Shown here: positions 35,414 through 44,142 of the stretch, in pieces | Position numbering within the stretch: the first letter of the stretch is position 1 | Layout of the letters: the number at the start of each line of letters is the position of its first letter | DNA from: Rhizobium sp. BK251 | GTDB taxonomy: Bacteria; Pseudomonadota; Alphaproteobacteria; Rhizobiales; Rhizobiaceae | NCBI RefSeq assembly: GCF_004345245.1 | Contig: NZ_SLUQ01000010.1 | Span: 62,001-126,000 of the forward strand | Length of the DNA stretch: 64,000 nt | Direction: 5' to 3' | The notes under the pieces: model-generated | Database searches by the model: none | What the model saw: the letters and a program-made list of their open reading frames with translations, nothing else | What the model was told of the DNA's origin: nothing | Made by a program: the position numbers and the translations under genes

Positions 35414-36172
35414 TTAGCGCTGGCCGGCCTTCGCCCGGCGGATCTCCTCGATCATGGCCTCGACTGCGGCGCCGGCAGCCTCCAGCGGCTCCTGCGAACG
35501 CGCGCGCACGACGATCTCGGTAGAGAACGACTGGCCGACATAGCGTGGATAGGAGCCGATGCTGGTTTCGGGATGGGCTTTCTGGATAGCGGCGAGCGGG
35601 GCTCCGATCTCGCCTTCGCCGAAGGGGCAACTAATGGCGAGCGACAGCACGGGCGCTCCCTTGCGCAGGGCCGGCAAGACTTCGTCCAGCATTGCCTGGA
35701 AGACCTGCGGCACGCCAGCCATCACATAGACGTTGCCGATGATGAAGCCCGGTGCGGTCGAAACCGGATTGCGGATATGTGCGGCGCCGACCGGCATGCG
35801 CGCCATGCGCTGACGCGCCTCGGTGAACTCCATGTCTCGGCGGGCATACATCTCCCCGAGCAACTGCATCGCGGCCGCATCGTGCTCGCATGGCACCCCG
35901 AACGCCTTTGCCACCGCATCGGCAGTGATGTCATCATGCGTCGGCCCGATGCCGCCGGAGGTGAACACATAGTCGTAGCCGGGGCGCAGTGCGTTCAAGG
36001 CGGCGACGATCGCATCCTCCTCGTCTGCCACGATGCGAACTTCCTTGAGGTCGATGCCGGCAAGCTGCAGCATGTCGGCGAGATGGCCGATATTCTTGTC
36101 CTTTGTCCGGCCGGACAGGAGTTCGTCGCCGATGGCCAGCATGGCGGCGGTGACAATGCTATCAATGGTCAT
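35414..36172 (-). CDS. CinA/MogA-type molybdopterin-binding-fold protein
   Basis: The 252-residue protein has the MoCF_biosynth fold: AAMLAIGDELLSGRTKDKN at the start, then DYVFTSGGIGPTHDDITADAVAKAF, the signature shared by CinA, MoeA and MogA. It lacks the C-terminal deamidase domain of full-length CinA. Homologues are annotated competence/damage-inducible protein A N-terminal domain and have ADP-ribose or nicotinamide-nucleotide pyrophosphatase activity; a role in molybdopterin handling is also possible. Confidence 0.88.
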   Translation of the reverse strand: MTIDSIVTAAMLAIGDELLSGRTKDKNIGHLADMLQLAGIDLKEVRIVADEEDAIVAALNALRPGYDYVFTSGGIGPTHDDITADAVAKAFGVPCEHDAAAMQLLGEMYARRDMEFTEARQRMARMPVGAAHIRNPVSTAPGFIIGNVYVMAGVPQVFQAMLDEVLPALRKGAPVLSLAISCPFGEGEIGAPLAAIQKAHPETSIGSYPRYVGQSFSTEIVVRARSQEPLEAAGAAVEAMIEEIRRAKAGQR

Positions 36173-36391
36173 GGAAATATCCGAGAAAAATTTGCCTGGC
36201 GAATAGGTAGCGCTATTTGAGGGGTTTGCAAACTGCTGCTTCCCGGTGGCGCTCTGCGGTGACTATGCAAGCGAAATCTCGTCTACGGGCGTTGAACAGT
36301 GCGTTGCCGGGGGGAGGGCTTTGCCGCCCTCGTCATGCTGCTACAACCTCCCCGCGATCGCAATAAAGCTCGTCCACGAACGGAGATATTC

Positions 36392-36988
36392 ATGGCAAAA
36401 GTTCTGGTTCTCTACTACTCGGCATATGGTCACATCGAACAGATGGCCTATGCTGCAGCCGAAGGTGCAAAGTCGGCTGGCGCCGAAGTCACCGTCAAGC
36501 GCGTTCCGGAGCTCGTTCCGGAAGACGTGGCCAAGGCCTCCCACTTCAAGCTCGACCAGGCGGCTCCGATCGCGACCCAGGATGAGCTTGCAGACTACGA
36601 CGCCATCATCGTCGGCGTAGGCACGCGCTTCGGGACGGCAGCCTCACAGATGCGCAATTTCTGGGATCAGACCGGCGGCCTCTGGGCACAGGGCAAGCTC
36701 GTCGGCAAGGTCGGCTCGATGTTCACGTCCTCGGCGACGCAGCACGGCGGCCAGGAGTCCACCATCTTGGGCTTCATCACCACCTTCATGCACCAGGGCA
36801 TGATCGTGGTCGGGTTGCCCTATGCCTTCCAGGGCCAGTCGGGCGTCGATGAGATCAAGGGTGGCTCGCCCTACGGCGCCTCGACGATCACAGGCACCGA
36901 CGGCGCACGCCAGCCGTCCGCAATCGAGCTGGAGGCAGCTCGCTACCAGGGCGCGCACGTCGCAAAGATCGCGGCGAAGACTGCCTAA
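36392..36988 (+). CDS. wrbA: NAD(P)H:quinone oxidoreductase, WrbA type
   Basis: The 198-residue flavodoxin-like protein shows the FMN phosphate loop YYSAYGHIEQMA, the GVGTRFGTAASQMRNFWDQTG loop and the SSATQHGGQESTI segment that define WrbA. It reduces quinones by two electrons with NAD(P)H, protecting against redox cycling. GGAGAT precedes ATG 36392; a longer frame from 36299 is rejected because the extra residues are not family-like. A strong terminator follows. Confidence 0.94.
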   Translation: MAKVLVLYYSAYGHIEQMAYAAAEGAKSAGAEVTVKRVPELVPEDVAKASHFKLDQAAPIATQDELADYDAIIVGVGTRFGTAASQMRNFWDQTGGLWAQGKLVGKVGSMFTSSATQHGGQESTILGFITTFMHQGMIVVGLPYAFQGQSGVDEIKGGSPYGASTITGTDGARQPSAIELEAARYQGAHVAKIAAKTA

Positions 36989-37011
36989 GGGCAAATTCGA
37001 GATCCAAAGCG

Positions 37012-37041
37012 AAAGGCGCGGCCCACAAAGCCGCGCCTTTT
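37012..37041 (+). terminator. Intrinsic terminator of wrbA
   Basis: A perfect 11-bp stem AAAGGCGCGGC/GCCGCGCCTTT with a 7-nt loop runs into TTTT, 23 bp after the wrbA stop. Confidence 0.88.
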
Positions 37042-37119
37042 GACATGACTTGCAACGGGCGACAAATCAGACCCGATGCACTTGATCAACTGCGCTGCCT
37101 CGTTTACGCACGCAACCGC

Positions 37120-37204
37120 GCGGACGTGGCGAAACTGGTAGACGCAAGGGACTTAAAATCCCTCACCTTCGGGTATACGGGTTCGACCCCCGTCGTCCGC
37201 ACCA
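37120..37204 (+). tRNA. tRNA-Leu (anticodon TAA)
   Basis: The 85-nt gene includes an encoded 3' ACCA. The acceptor stem is GCGGACG/CGTCCGC. The anticodon arm contains GGGACTTAAAATCCC with anticodon TAA. A short variable arm follows, and the T arm is GGGTTCGACCCCC. The D arm carries the AAACTGGTAGACGC of leucine tRNAs. The region directly after it has mobile-island character. Confidence 0.95.
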
Positions 37205-37240
37205 ATAAAATCAATAACTTGCAGAATTTTTAATACTAGC

Positions 37241-37260
37241 TTCTAGATTCTAGATTCTAG
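37241..37260. repeat. 7-bp tandem repeat just after tRNA-Leu
   Basis: TTCTAGA is repeated almost three times (TTCTAGA TTCTAGA TTCTAG), 36 bp downstream of the tRNA. It overlaps the 3' end of a damaged gene on the minus strand. Confidence 0.75.
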
Positions 37261-37567
37261 TGGGTATCCATCCTGGCTTGTCCGGAAAGGGATCGTTGAA
37301 GCTCGCTTCGCACCCAAGCCTCTTTCTATTTTTTCGAGCTTCGGAAGCGGCCTTTCGGAAATGCCTTCTAAGCGATGCGTAGGCGAGATTTGCGCACTTT
37401 TGGTAGCGGAAGCGCATTCCGCCATTGAGAACCAGGCACCGAGCCAGGCAACCATCGCAACGAAAGTATCGTCTATACCCACCAAAAGGCTGCGCGATCG
37501 TTGCGATCGGAACATGCTCGTCCACATCTTCCCGCTCGCCACCGGCAGGCCGAGCCCGATAGATCAA
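37250..37567 (-). pseudogene. Damaged zinc-ribbon conserved hypothetical gene
   Basis: The 105-codon frame reads VPIATIAQPFGGYRRYFRCD, then CDGCLARCLVLNGG, FRYQKCANLAYAS, RKNRKRLG and FPDKPGW. This is the pattern of a conserved alphaproteobacterial zinc-ribbon protein (GGxRxWFxCPxCGxR, YxLxYxSQ, RLG, KPKGM). One Cys of the second CxxC is Tyr here (YQKC). The frame is preceded immediately by TAA and has no good start, so the N-terminal half is lost. The C-terminus is replaced at the tandem repeat. It is probably non-functional. Confidence 0.6.
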
Positions 37568-37894
37568 TTACAACGTTGATCCAAAGTACAAATCCAGCCG
37601 GTCGTTTCGCCGCCACTTGACCAAGAGAGCGCACCTCGCGATCCGCCGGCGGCCGATTTCGGCGACAGCTTTCGCCTCGCGCTGAAGGCCGAGTTAGCAT
37701 CGAAAGCCACCCAAACGATAGATTTCGCCTCTATACAACCGTCCTTCCGGACAGCGTCATAGCAAGCGCGGCTTCGGCGTTGAACAGTTACCCGCCCTGA
37801 GAGTTCCGACCCTCACCACAGCTTTTTTGAATTAGTCAAACGTGATATTCTCGCCTGAACGATCGGGTGCGATTTCATCAGACGGCCAAGCGAT
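37568..37894. other. Intergenic region, probably decayed N-terminal part of the zinc-ribbon gene
   Basis: No intact gene is seen. Broken minus-strand frames may be relics of the missing 5' half of the zinc-ribbon gene. The right end (AT-rich, about 37820-37860) should contain the promoter of the TIR gene. Confidence 0.3.
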
Positions 37895-38800
37895 ATGAAT
37901 CGAGTTTTTATCAGCTATCGACGGGAGGATAGTAAATATCAAGCACGCATGATCTATCAAGCATTCTCAAAATTCCGACCAACCACCGAGGTTTTCATGG
38001 ATGTCGATACGATCCCGCTCGGAGTTGACTTCGTGGGAGTCATTCGTGGGTGGGTACAAAAGTGCGACGTGCTTCTAGCTCTGGTTGGTGCTGGGTGGTC
38101 GGAATCCAAGGATCCCAAAACCGGGATTCGACGGCTGGACAATCCCGAAGACTTTGTTCGCATTGAGATAGGCGAAGCTCTCAACCGTGGGATCCCAGTA
38201 GTTCCGGTGTTGCTCGACGACGCACCACTACCCGACCGAGATCAACTACCTGACGACTTGCGCGATCTTTTTGCTCGAAACGCCGCGTATGTTTCGTTCC
38301 GGACGTTCGATACGGATGTGGAAGTTTTGATAAAAAGGCTGAAAAATACGTCGAAAAAAGGCGCAATAGCGGATGAGGATCCTGCACCGAAGCCAAGGGT
38401 TTTGTTGCGATCGGGCAACGTGGAGAACGCGTCCGCCGTGTCGTCACCTGCCATCGAAAAAGGCGCCAAGAGTAAACGCATTCATACAGCATGGACCGGC
38501 AAGAAATTATCGATATTTCTTGTTTTAGCTGTGCTCGTGGCGACAACCATATCAATATGGTGGGCGTCGCAAAATGGAGCGCGTCCGCAGGGCACAAAAC
38601 TCCGGATGGAAGGGGCTGAAACGGAGGTTCCTACGTCGGCAATGGAAAGTTCTAAAGCTCAGCTTCCCACGGGTGCTGCAGTGCCGCCCGCGGAACCACC
38701 TTCGCCCAAAGTAGTGAACGGGAAGAACTGCTTTGAAATTCCGTTCATTGACTATTCGCAAAACCCTCCTCAAGCAAGTACAATTACTCGATGCAAATAG
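37895..38800 (+). CDS. Membrane-anchored TIR-domain protein
   Basis: The protein has 301 residues. An N-terminal bacterial TIR domain (1-150) has the box 1 motif VFISYRREDS, a central VFMDVDTIPLGVDF loop and FVRIEIGEAL. Glu91 there is the position equivalent to the catalytic Glu of NADase TIRs. RNAAYVSFRTFDTDVEVLI follows. A linker leads to one membrane helix (about 205-225), and a tail of about 75 residues with a Cys pair ends the protein. The TIR domain is thus predicted in the cytosol and the tail in the periplasm. No clear Shine-Dalgarno precedes ATG 37895. Base composition is lower in GC than the flanks. The next gene starts 17 nt downstream. Defence or signalling is inferred. Confidence 0.88.
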   Translation: MNRVFISYRREDSKYQARMIYQAFSKFRPTTEVFMDVDTIPLGVDFVGVIRGWVQKCDVLLALVGAGWSESKDPKTGIRRLDNPEDFVRIEIGEALNRGIPVVPVLLDDAPLPDRDQLPDDLRDLFARNAAYVSFRTFDTDVEVLIKRLKNTSKKGAIADEDPAPKPRVLLRSGNVENASAVSSPAIEKGAKSKRIHTAWTGKKLSIFLVLAVLVATTISIWWASQNGARPQGTKLRMEGAETEVPTSAMESSKAQLPTGAAVPPAEPPSPKVVNGKNCFEIPFIDYSQNPPQASTITRCK

Positions 38801-38817
38801 CACGTCGGAGGGGACCT

Positions 38818-39252
38818 ATGCCGCACGGAAGCAAAATTCTGGCGATTATTGCGGTGGTACTCATTTTTTTCAACTCGGGGAGCGCAGCTCGTTCGGCTGA
38901 AGCGGACGAAGCTGTTGGTGTTGCGCAAACTATTATGACCGCCATAATACAAAAAGAGTTTGACGCTGTCTGGGATCAGACCAGTGATTGGTATAAGAAA
39001 AGAGTTGGAATCCAGAAGCAAGCATTTGTTGCGAACTGGGCGCTTAGTCGACAAATCTTTGCTCCGTTGAAGAGCTCCAACATTATAGATGTTCAATTCA
39101 CCACCAGCGACCCTACTGGATATATCGGAAAAATATACACAGTAACCTTTCTCAATGAATACGAAAATGGGAAAACCTACGAGAGAGTGGTTTTAACTGA
39201 AGAAGGCGGAAAGTTCAGGCTTTCCAATTTTTTCGGGGCTGAGGCCAAGTAA
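38818..39252 (+). CDS. Small secreted protein, DUF4019-like
   Basis: The protein has 144 residues, with a signal peptide at 1-30 (ILAIIAVVLIFFNSGSAARS). The mature domain (AQTIMTAIIQKEFDAVWDQTSDWYK, then VTFLNEYENGKTYERVVLTEEGGKF) has the layout of DUF4019, an NTF2-like fold; the match is by pattern only. GGAGGGG before ATG 38818 decides the start, although ATG 38791 would overlap the TIR gene. Operon position suggests that it meets the periplasmic tail of the TIR protein. Confidence 0.7.
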   Translation: MPHGSKILAIIAVVLIFFNSGSAARSAEADEAVGVAQTIMTAIIQKEFDAVWDQTSDWYKKRVGIQKQAFVANWALSRQIFAPLKSSNIIDVQFTTSDPTGYIGKIYTVTFLNEYENGKTYERVVLTEEGGKFRLSNFFGAEAK

Positions 39253-39555
39253 ATGCTGCTCTAGCTGAGCCAGAACAACAGGCCGATCTTCCCGAGACCG
39301 AATTTTCAAACGAGCGCTACCAAAAACGCAGGCGGAAGGGTGTTGGGCTAATGTTGACACGACCGCGTCAACGCAGCGCGATCGGTGTTGTGACATCAAA
39401 GTGGTCAATGCGGAGTGAGCCGCGTAGGCTAGTGTACGCTAGGAGGTGTGCCCAAGCCGACATTTCAAGGGCCGCCAACCATATTTGGTTCGAACTTTCT
39501 CCCGTTCGCTGCACCAAGCGATCTCATGATTGTGTTGGTTACGGGCAGTCGGAGG
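39253..39555. other. Intergenic region, no gene seen
   Basis: About 300 bp lie between the TIR unit and the cupin gene. Only short frames are present. It probably contains the right end of the inserted segment, but I find no copy of the tRNA 3' end that would mark an attachment site. Confidence 0.35.
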
Positions 39556-39987
39556 TCACGGTGCAGGCTCGAGAATCCCCGGACCGATGATGCGAACGCC
39601 AAATCGTTGCCCGAGAGCCGTAAGGTCGATATCGCCACCCCTTGAGACGATCCGCAATGCTTCCTCGATGCCTCCGGGCGTGCACACGATCATCATGTGA
39701 AGCGGAGAATCGGAGGGATTGCACCAGGCGTGGGGAATGCCGCGCTTCAGCATGATCGACTCGCCGGCTGTCGCGTCGATGATCAGGTCGCCATAAGCCA
39801 GCCGCGCCATGCCCTCCAGCACGAAAATGCATTCGTCCTCGTTTTGATGGATATGCATCGGCGTACCATCCAGAGGGTCGGAGACGATCTCGACGATCGA
39901 ATAAGCCCCGTTGGTATCCGCCGCCGGTACGCGGATCAGGCAATGTTCTCCAGGTCTCGCATCGAACCAGTCACTGTTGTTTGTCAT
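39556..39987 (-). CDS. Cupin domain protein
   Basis: The 143-residue single-domain cupin has the metal motif MHIHQNEDECIFVLEG (two His and a Glu) and the second motif GIPHAWCNPSDSP (third His). It is probably a small metal-dependent dioxygenase, isomerase or sensor with unknown substrate. ATG 39987 is chosen; a longer frame exists upstream but lacks cupin character. Confidence 0.88.
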   Translation of the reverse strand: MTNNSDWFDARPGEHCLIRVPAADTNGAYSIVEIVSDPLDGTPMHIHQNEDECIFVLEGMARLAYGDLIIDATAGESIMLKRGIPHAWCNPSDSPLHMMIVCTPGGIEEALRIVSRGGDIDLTALGQRFGVRIIGPGILEPAP

Positions 39988-40190
39988 GTCGACCCATCCA
40001 GGTTGGCGGAAGGAGGCATTGCTGCAAGCAGATGCCAGATTGAAGACAACAATCTTCCGCCGTCGCGATTGCGGTTGGACTACAATCACGGCTCTGAGGG
40101 TTACAACTGCAAGGCGATACCAGCCACGGCGCCCCAAAGCCGCGTCAGGCTTCCGGGGCGCCTACTGCACTTGGTGGATTTTTCAGGCTC

Positions 40191-40682
40191 TCAGATCTGC
40201 AGCAGTCGCGCGAGCTGGCTCTGGTCGGGTACGCGCCCGTCCGGTGTCAGCTTGTCGACGACACCCGGCAGGATCGTGGAGAGTTGTGCGAGCAGTTCCT
40301 GCTCGCTCATCCCGGCCTTGCGGGCAAGGTCGCCTATGGTCTGGGAACCAAGCGCGCCGCCAAGATCGCCGGGGCTGACAGATCGGTTTGCTCCGGGCTG
40401 CACCCAGGAGTCCACCTGCTCGCCAAGTCCGGACTTTGTGAGTGTTTCGAGAAGTCCGCCGAGTCCGCCACCGGCTGCGCCGCCAAGTCCGCCACCAAGT
40501 GCTCCACCAAGGCCACCAAGCAGCCCGCCATCACCCGCCTGCGGTGCGGCCTGGCCCGATGCCTGCTCGGCTGGGGCACCCCCGCCGCCGCCGAAAAGCT
40601 TTCCGACCAAGAGCGCGCCGAGCGCGATCATCAACGGTTTGGATATGCTGCCTCCTGGTACGGCATCATCTAAGATTCCCAT
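40191..40682 (-). CDS. YidB family protein (DUF937)
   Basis: The protein has 163 residues. MGILDDAVPGG at the start and a long Gly/Ala-rich middle (LLGGLGGALGGGLGG) lead to the conserved C-terminal helices with IGDLARKAGMSEQELLAQLS and GVVDKLTPDGRVP. This is the YidB/DUF937 layout. Function is unknown; homologues are small soluble proteins. AAAGGAGACC precedes ATG 40682. Confidence 0.9.
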   Translation of the reverse strand: MGILDDAVPGGSISKPLMIALGALLVGKLFGGGGGAPAEQASGQAAPQAGDGGLLGGLGGALGGGLGGAAGGGLGGLLETLTKSGLGEQVDSWVQPGANRSVSPGDLGGALGSQTIGDLARKAGMSEQELLAQLSTILPGVVDKLTPDGRVPDQSQLARLLQI

Positions 40683-40833
40683 CTCGGTCTCCTTTCGGGA
40701 TTGTTCTCGTGTGCCCGGTCCGCATGCCTGAGCCCTCCTCGGCATCCGCAGCGGCGGGATGACTTGATTTCATCCTCTCCTTGTTCGAAAATTAGAATGT
40801 AAACATATAAACTCTTGTGGGGGGAATTACCAA

Positions 40834-41094
40834 ATGTCTGTCATCGCATGGATCATTCTTGGACTGATCGCCGGCTTCCTGGGCAGCAAGATCGTCAACA
40901 AGAGCGGCCAGGGCATGCTCATGGATATCGTGCTCGGCATCGTCGGCGCGATTGTCGGTGGCGTGATTTTCAGCTTTTTCGGCGCGTCGGGCGTGACGGG
41001 ATTGAATATCTACAGCCTGGTGGTGGCCGTTATCGGAGCTGTCGTGGTGCTCTGGATCTATCACGCAGTTACCGGCAGACGCTCCTCCTATTGA
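40834..41094 (+). CDS. GlsB/YeaQ/YmgE family membrane stress protein
   Basis: The 86-residue protein is almost wholly hydrophobic, with three membrane helices and the transglycosylase-associated-protein signature (ILGLIAGFLGSKIV; DIVLGIVGAIVGG). The short basic tail ends RRSSY. It is associated with stress tolerance in other bacteria. GGGGGGAA precedes the start. Confidence 0.92.
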   Translation: MSVIAWIILGLIAGFLGSKIVNKSGQGMLMDIVLGIVGAIVGGVIFSFFGASGVTGLNIYSLVVAVIGAVVVLWIYHAVTGRRSSY

Positions 41095-41154
41095 GCATCC
41101 GCCGGAAAAGCAAAATCGGTAACCACAACTTGCGCGGGATCACGCACGGTTGGC

Positions 41155-42765
41155 TCAGTGCGCGCCGCCGGGCTTTTTACCGCCTTTAAGATCGACGTTG
41201 CGGAGCAACAGCGCAAGCGGAATTGCGGACGCCGACACAAGCGCAAGGACAAAGAACACGTCTATATAGGCGAGGAAACTCGCCTGTATCTGGACCTGTT
41301 GTCCGATCCAGGCGAATGCCTGTGCCTGAGCGTCGGCCACCGTCGCGTCGCTCTGGAAGTAGCGCATCAGCGTCTGCATGGTTTCATGATAGGCGGGTGT
41401 CGACGGAATGATGCTCTCCACCAGCCGGCTCTGATGCCATTGTTCGCGGTCGATCAGAACGTTCGAGGCGAGCGATACGCCCATCGAACCGCCGATGTTG
41501 CGTGCCGCGTTTATGATCGCCGAAGCTTGGTCGGTCTGGTCAGGGCGCAGTCCATAGTAGGAGGCGGAGGTGATCGCGATGAAAATCAGCGGTATCCCGG
41601 CGCCGATAAACACACGGATCCAGACGAAATAGGCGAAGTTCAGGCCGCCATAGAGCTGCGTTGTATTCCACATGGCGAGCGCGACGATCGCCGCGCCGGT
41701 GGCAATCAGGTATTTCGGCTGCACGAAGGAGGTCAGCCGGCCTGCGGCGAAGGACATGACCATTGCCGCGACGCCGCCCGGCGAAAGCGCAAGACCGGCC
41801 CACGTTGCCGTGTATCCGAAATCCTCCTGCAGCACCTGCGGAATGAACTGGGTCGTGGAGATCAGGATCGCGCCCGTTGCCATCATCACCAGGAAGCAGC
41901 AGCTGAACTGGCGCGATCCGAGCAGGCGTATATCGATGACCGGGTTCTGTCGGGTTAGCAGCCAGGGGATAGCGGCAACCAGGGCGAGACCGCAGACGAC
42001 GCTCGACCATATGATGAAGTTTGATCCGAACCAGTCCAGGGTCTCGCCCCGGTCGAGAACCAGTTCGAGCGCGCCGAGGAAGGTTGCCAGCAGCAGGAAA
42101 CCGACGAGATCGAAGCGAATGCCCTTCCGCTGCATCTCCTCTCGTTCCAGGCGTACTTTGTCCGGCTCCTTGATGAGGAGGTAGACCAGTACCAGGGCGA
42201 AAAGGCCGACCGGGCCGTTGATGAGAAAGCACCAGTGCCAGGAGAAATTGTCCGAGAGGTAGCCGCCGAGCGTGGGACCGACGACAGGCGCCACGACGAC
42301 GGCCAGTGCGAACAGCGCAAAACCCTGGCCACGTTTTTCAGGCGGGAAGGAGTCGGCGAGGATCGACTGGGAAATCGGCACCATGCCACCACCCGCAAAG
42401 CCCTGGATGATGCGGAAAAGGAGCAGCGACTGGAGGTTCCAGGCCAGCCCGCACAAGACTGAGGAGACCGTGAACGTCGCAAGGCAGACGAGATAGAAGC
42501 GCTTGCGGCCGAAGCGCTTGGCGACGAAGCTGCTAGCAACCAGCACGATGGCGTTGGCGACGAGATAGGTGGTTACCACCCAGGAGGCTTCGTCCGAACT
42601 CACTGCGAGCCCACCCGATATGTAACGCAGCGCCACATTGGCGATCGTGGTGTCGAGCACCTCCATGAAGCTCGCAAGCGAGACGACGAGGGCTATGAGC
42701 CAGGGGTTGGAGGGCAGGGCGGCGGAAGATACCCCACCACTGCCGGAAAGTGCCGCGTCGCTCAT
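41155..42765 (-). CDS. emrB: DHA2 family MFS efflux permease (EmrB type)
   Basis: The 536-residue, 14-helix major facilitator carries motif A (SFVAKRFGRKRFY), motif C-like GPTLGGYLSDNFSWHW and LDTTIANVALRYISGGL at the first helix. It works as the inner-membrane pump of a tripartite drug efflux system with the adaptor encoded upstream. The adaptor stop and the emrB start are 1 nt apart (TGACATG), implying translational coupling. Substrates are probably hydrophobic drugs or uncouplers, as in EmrAB. Confidence 0.9.
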   Translation of the reverse strand: MSDAALSGSGGVSSAALPSNPWLIALVVSLASFMEVLDTTIANVALRYISGGLAVSSDEASWVVTTYLVANAIVLVASSFVAKRFGRKRFYLVCLATFTVSSVLCGLAWNLQSLLLFRIIQGFAGGGMVPISQSILADSFPPEKRGQGFALFALAVVVAPVVGPTLGGYLSDNFSWHWCFLINGPVGLFALVLVYLLIKEPDKVRLEREEMQRKGIRFDLVGFLLLATFLGALELVLDRGETLDWFGSNFIIWSSVVCGLALVAAIPWLLTRQNPVIDIRLLGSRQFSCCFLVMMATGAILISTTQFIPQVLQEDFGYTATWAGLALSPGGVAAMVMSFAAGRLTSFVQPKYLIATGAAIVALAMWNTTQLYGGLNFAYFVWIRVFIGAGIPLIFIAITSASYYGLRPDQTDQASAIINAARNIGGSMGVSLASNVLIDREQWHQSRLVESIIPSTPAYHETMQTLMRYFQSDATVADAQAQAFAWIGQQVQIQASFLAYIDVFFVLALVSASAIPLALLLRNVDLKGGKKPGGAH

Positions 42766-42766
42766 G

Positions 42767-43939
42767 TCAGTCCACCGGTCTTACGGTAACGGTCGGGTCG
42801 ACGGACATGCCCGGGCCGATCGAAACATCCTTCGGCCAGTCGTGCACGAGAATCTTGACGGGCACGCGCTGGGTGACCTTCACATAGTTGCCGGTAGCGT
42901 TCTGCGCAGGCAGAAGGGAGAAGGCGGTGCCTGAACCGGGCTGGACCGAAGCGACGTGGCCGTGCAGGACGTGGTCCGGGTAGGCGTCGATGGTCAGCGT
43001 CACCGGCTGGCCGGGCCGCATGTCGTCGAGCTGCGTTTCCTTGAAGTTTGCGGTGACCCAGATGTCGTCGGGGACGAACATCGCGATCGCCTGTCCGGCG
43101 TCGAGGAATTGGCCCTTGGAGCCGGTGAGCTGCACGACGCGGCCCGGCTGCTCGGCAACGATCTTGGTGTATTTCAGGTTCTGCGCGGCTTCTTCGGCGG
43201 CAGCCTGCGCCTGGGTCAGGCTGGCAGTCGCGCTTTCCTTCTGCGCCACGGCCGCGGCCTCGCTCTTGAGGGCCGAGACGACGCTCGCCTGTGCCTGGGT
43301 GAGGGCTGCCTGGTCCTGCTTGAGTGCTGAGGCGGCCTGCTGCTGGGCCTGCTGGCTGCCGGCGCCCGACCTGACCAGTTCGTCTTCGCGCGTCGATTGC
43401 TGCTGCGCAAAGTCGAGAGCCGCTGACGCGGAATTCTGTTGCGCCCGAGCCTCGTCCACGGCGGCGGTTGCCACGGCGATCTGCGCGTCGGCAGTGTTTA
43501 TTGCGGCCTTGGCGGAAGCGATCTGGCCGTTCGCCTGATCGAGCGCGATCTGAAAGTCGCGCGGATCGATCTGCAGGATCGTATCGCCCGTATTCACATG
43601 CTGGTTGTCGGTGACGGGGACGTCGGACACGTAGCCCTGTACCTGCGCGGCTACGGCAAAGCTGCGAGCATCGACGAACGCGTCATCGGTGGACTCATAC
43701 GGGTAGAAATAGATCTTCCAGGTGTAGTAGCCCGCCCCAAGCGCTGCGGCGACGAGAACAGCAGCAACCAATGACCCCAACGGATGGCGGCGAAGCAACG
43801 ACTTGCGCTTCTGTTCGGGCTGCACCGGCAACGCGGTGACGCGTTCCTTTGCTTCGATGTTCTGCTGTTCTGCGGTTTCGCCTTGTCCGTCTGGAGGTTC
43901 ATGCAGCACGATCGGCTGGCTCACTTTTTGGTTCGTCAT
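42767..43939 (-). CDS. emrA: HlyD/EmrA family membrane fusion protein
   Basis: The 390-residue adaptor has one N-terminal membrane helix (about 52-72, LGSLVAAVLVAAALGAGYY). A biotinyl-lipoyl segment (SFAVAAQVQGYVSDVPVTDNQ) is followed by a long Ala/Gln-rich coiled coil (about 130-260) and a beta-barrel domain (ANFKETQLDDMRPGQPVTL). It bridges EmrB to an outer-membrane channel, which is not encoded here. No linked regulator is seen. Confidence 0.9.
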   Translation of the reverse strand: MTNQKVSQPIVLHEPPDGQGETAEQQNIEAKERVTALPVQPEQKRKSLLRRHPLGSLVAAVLVAAALGAGYYTWKIYFYPYESTDDAFVDARSFAVAAQVQGYVSDVPVTDNQHVNTGDTILQIDPRDFQIALDQANGQIASAKAAINTADAQIAVATAAVDEARAQQNSASAALDFAQQQSTREDELVRSGAGSQQAQQQAASALKQDQAALTQAQASVVSALKSEAAAVAQKESATASLTQAQAAAEEAAQNLKYTKIVAEQPGRVVQLTGSKGQFLDAGQAIAMFVPDDIWVTANFKETQLDDMRPGQPVTLTIDAYPDHVLHGHVASVQPGSGTAFSLLPAQNATGNYVKVTQRVPVKILVHDWPKDVSIGPGMSVDPTVTVRPVD

Positions 43940-44142
43940 TGCCCAATGTTCCTTCTAAGACCTACGAGGCCGTAGTTGGTCATCTAGGCGGGGGTGGCAA
44001 GACTTATGGTCCCCGTCGCGCGGTGTTTGCCGCAGGTCCGTTCAAAAATTTGGTGATCTTACAAATGATATACCGGGCATTCGTCCGTGAGCGGGCGGAT
44101 GTAGTGGTACCGGGGGCTGGGGAAGCCTTCTGTGCTGGTCTT

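Noticed and set aside
37827..37851. TTGAAT/TATTCT as a promoter for the TIR gene
   Set aside because: The spacer is only 13 bp, too short for a sigma-70 promoter.
37205..39555. Attachment site repeat of the tRNA-Leu 3' end
   Set aside because: I found no second copy of the tRNA 3' sequence downstream, so no att site is claimed.
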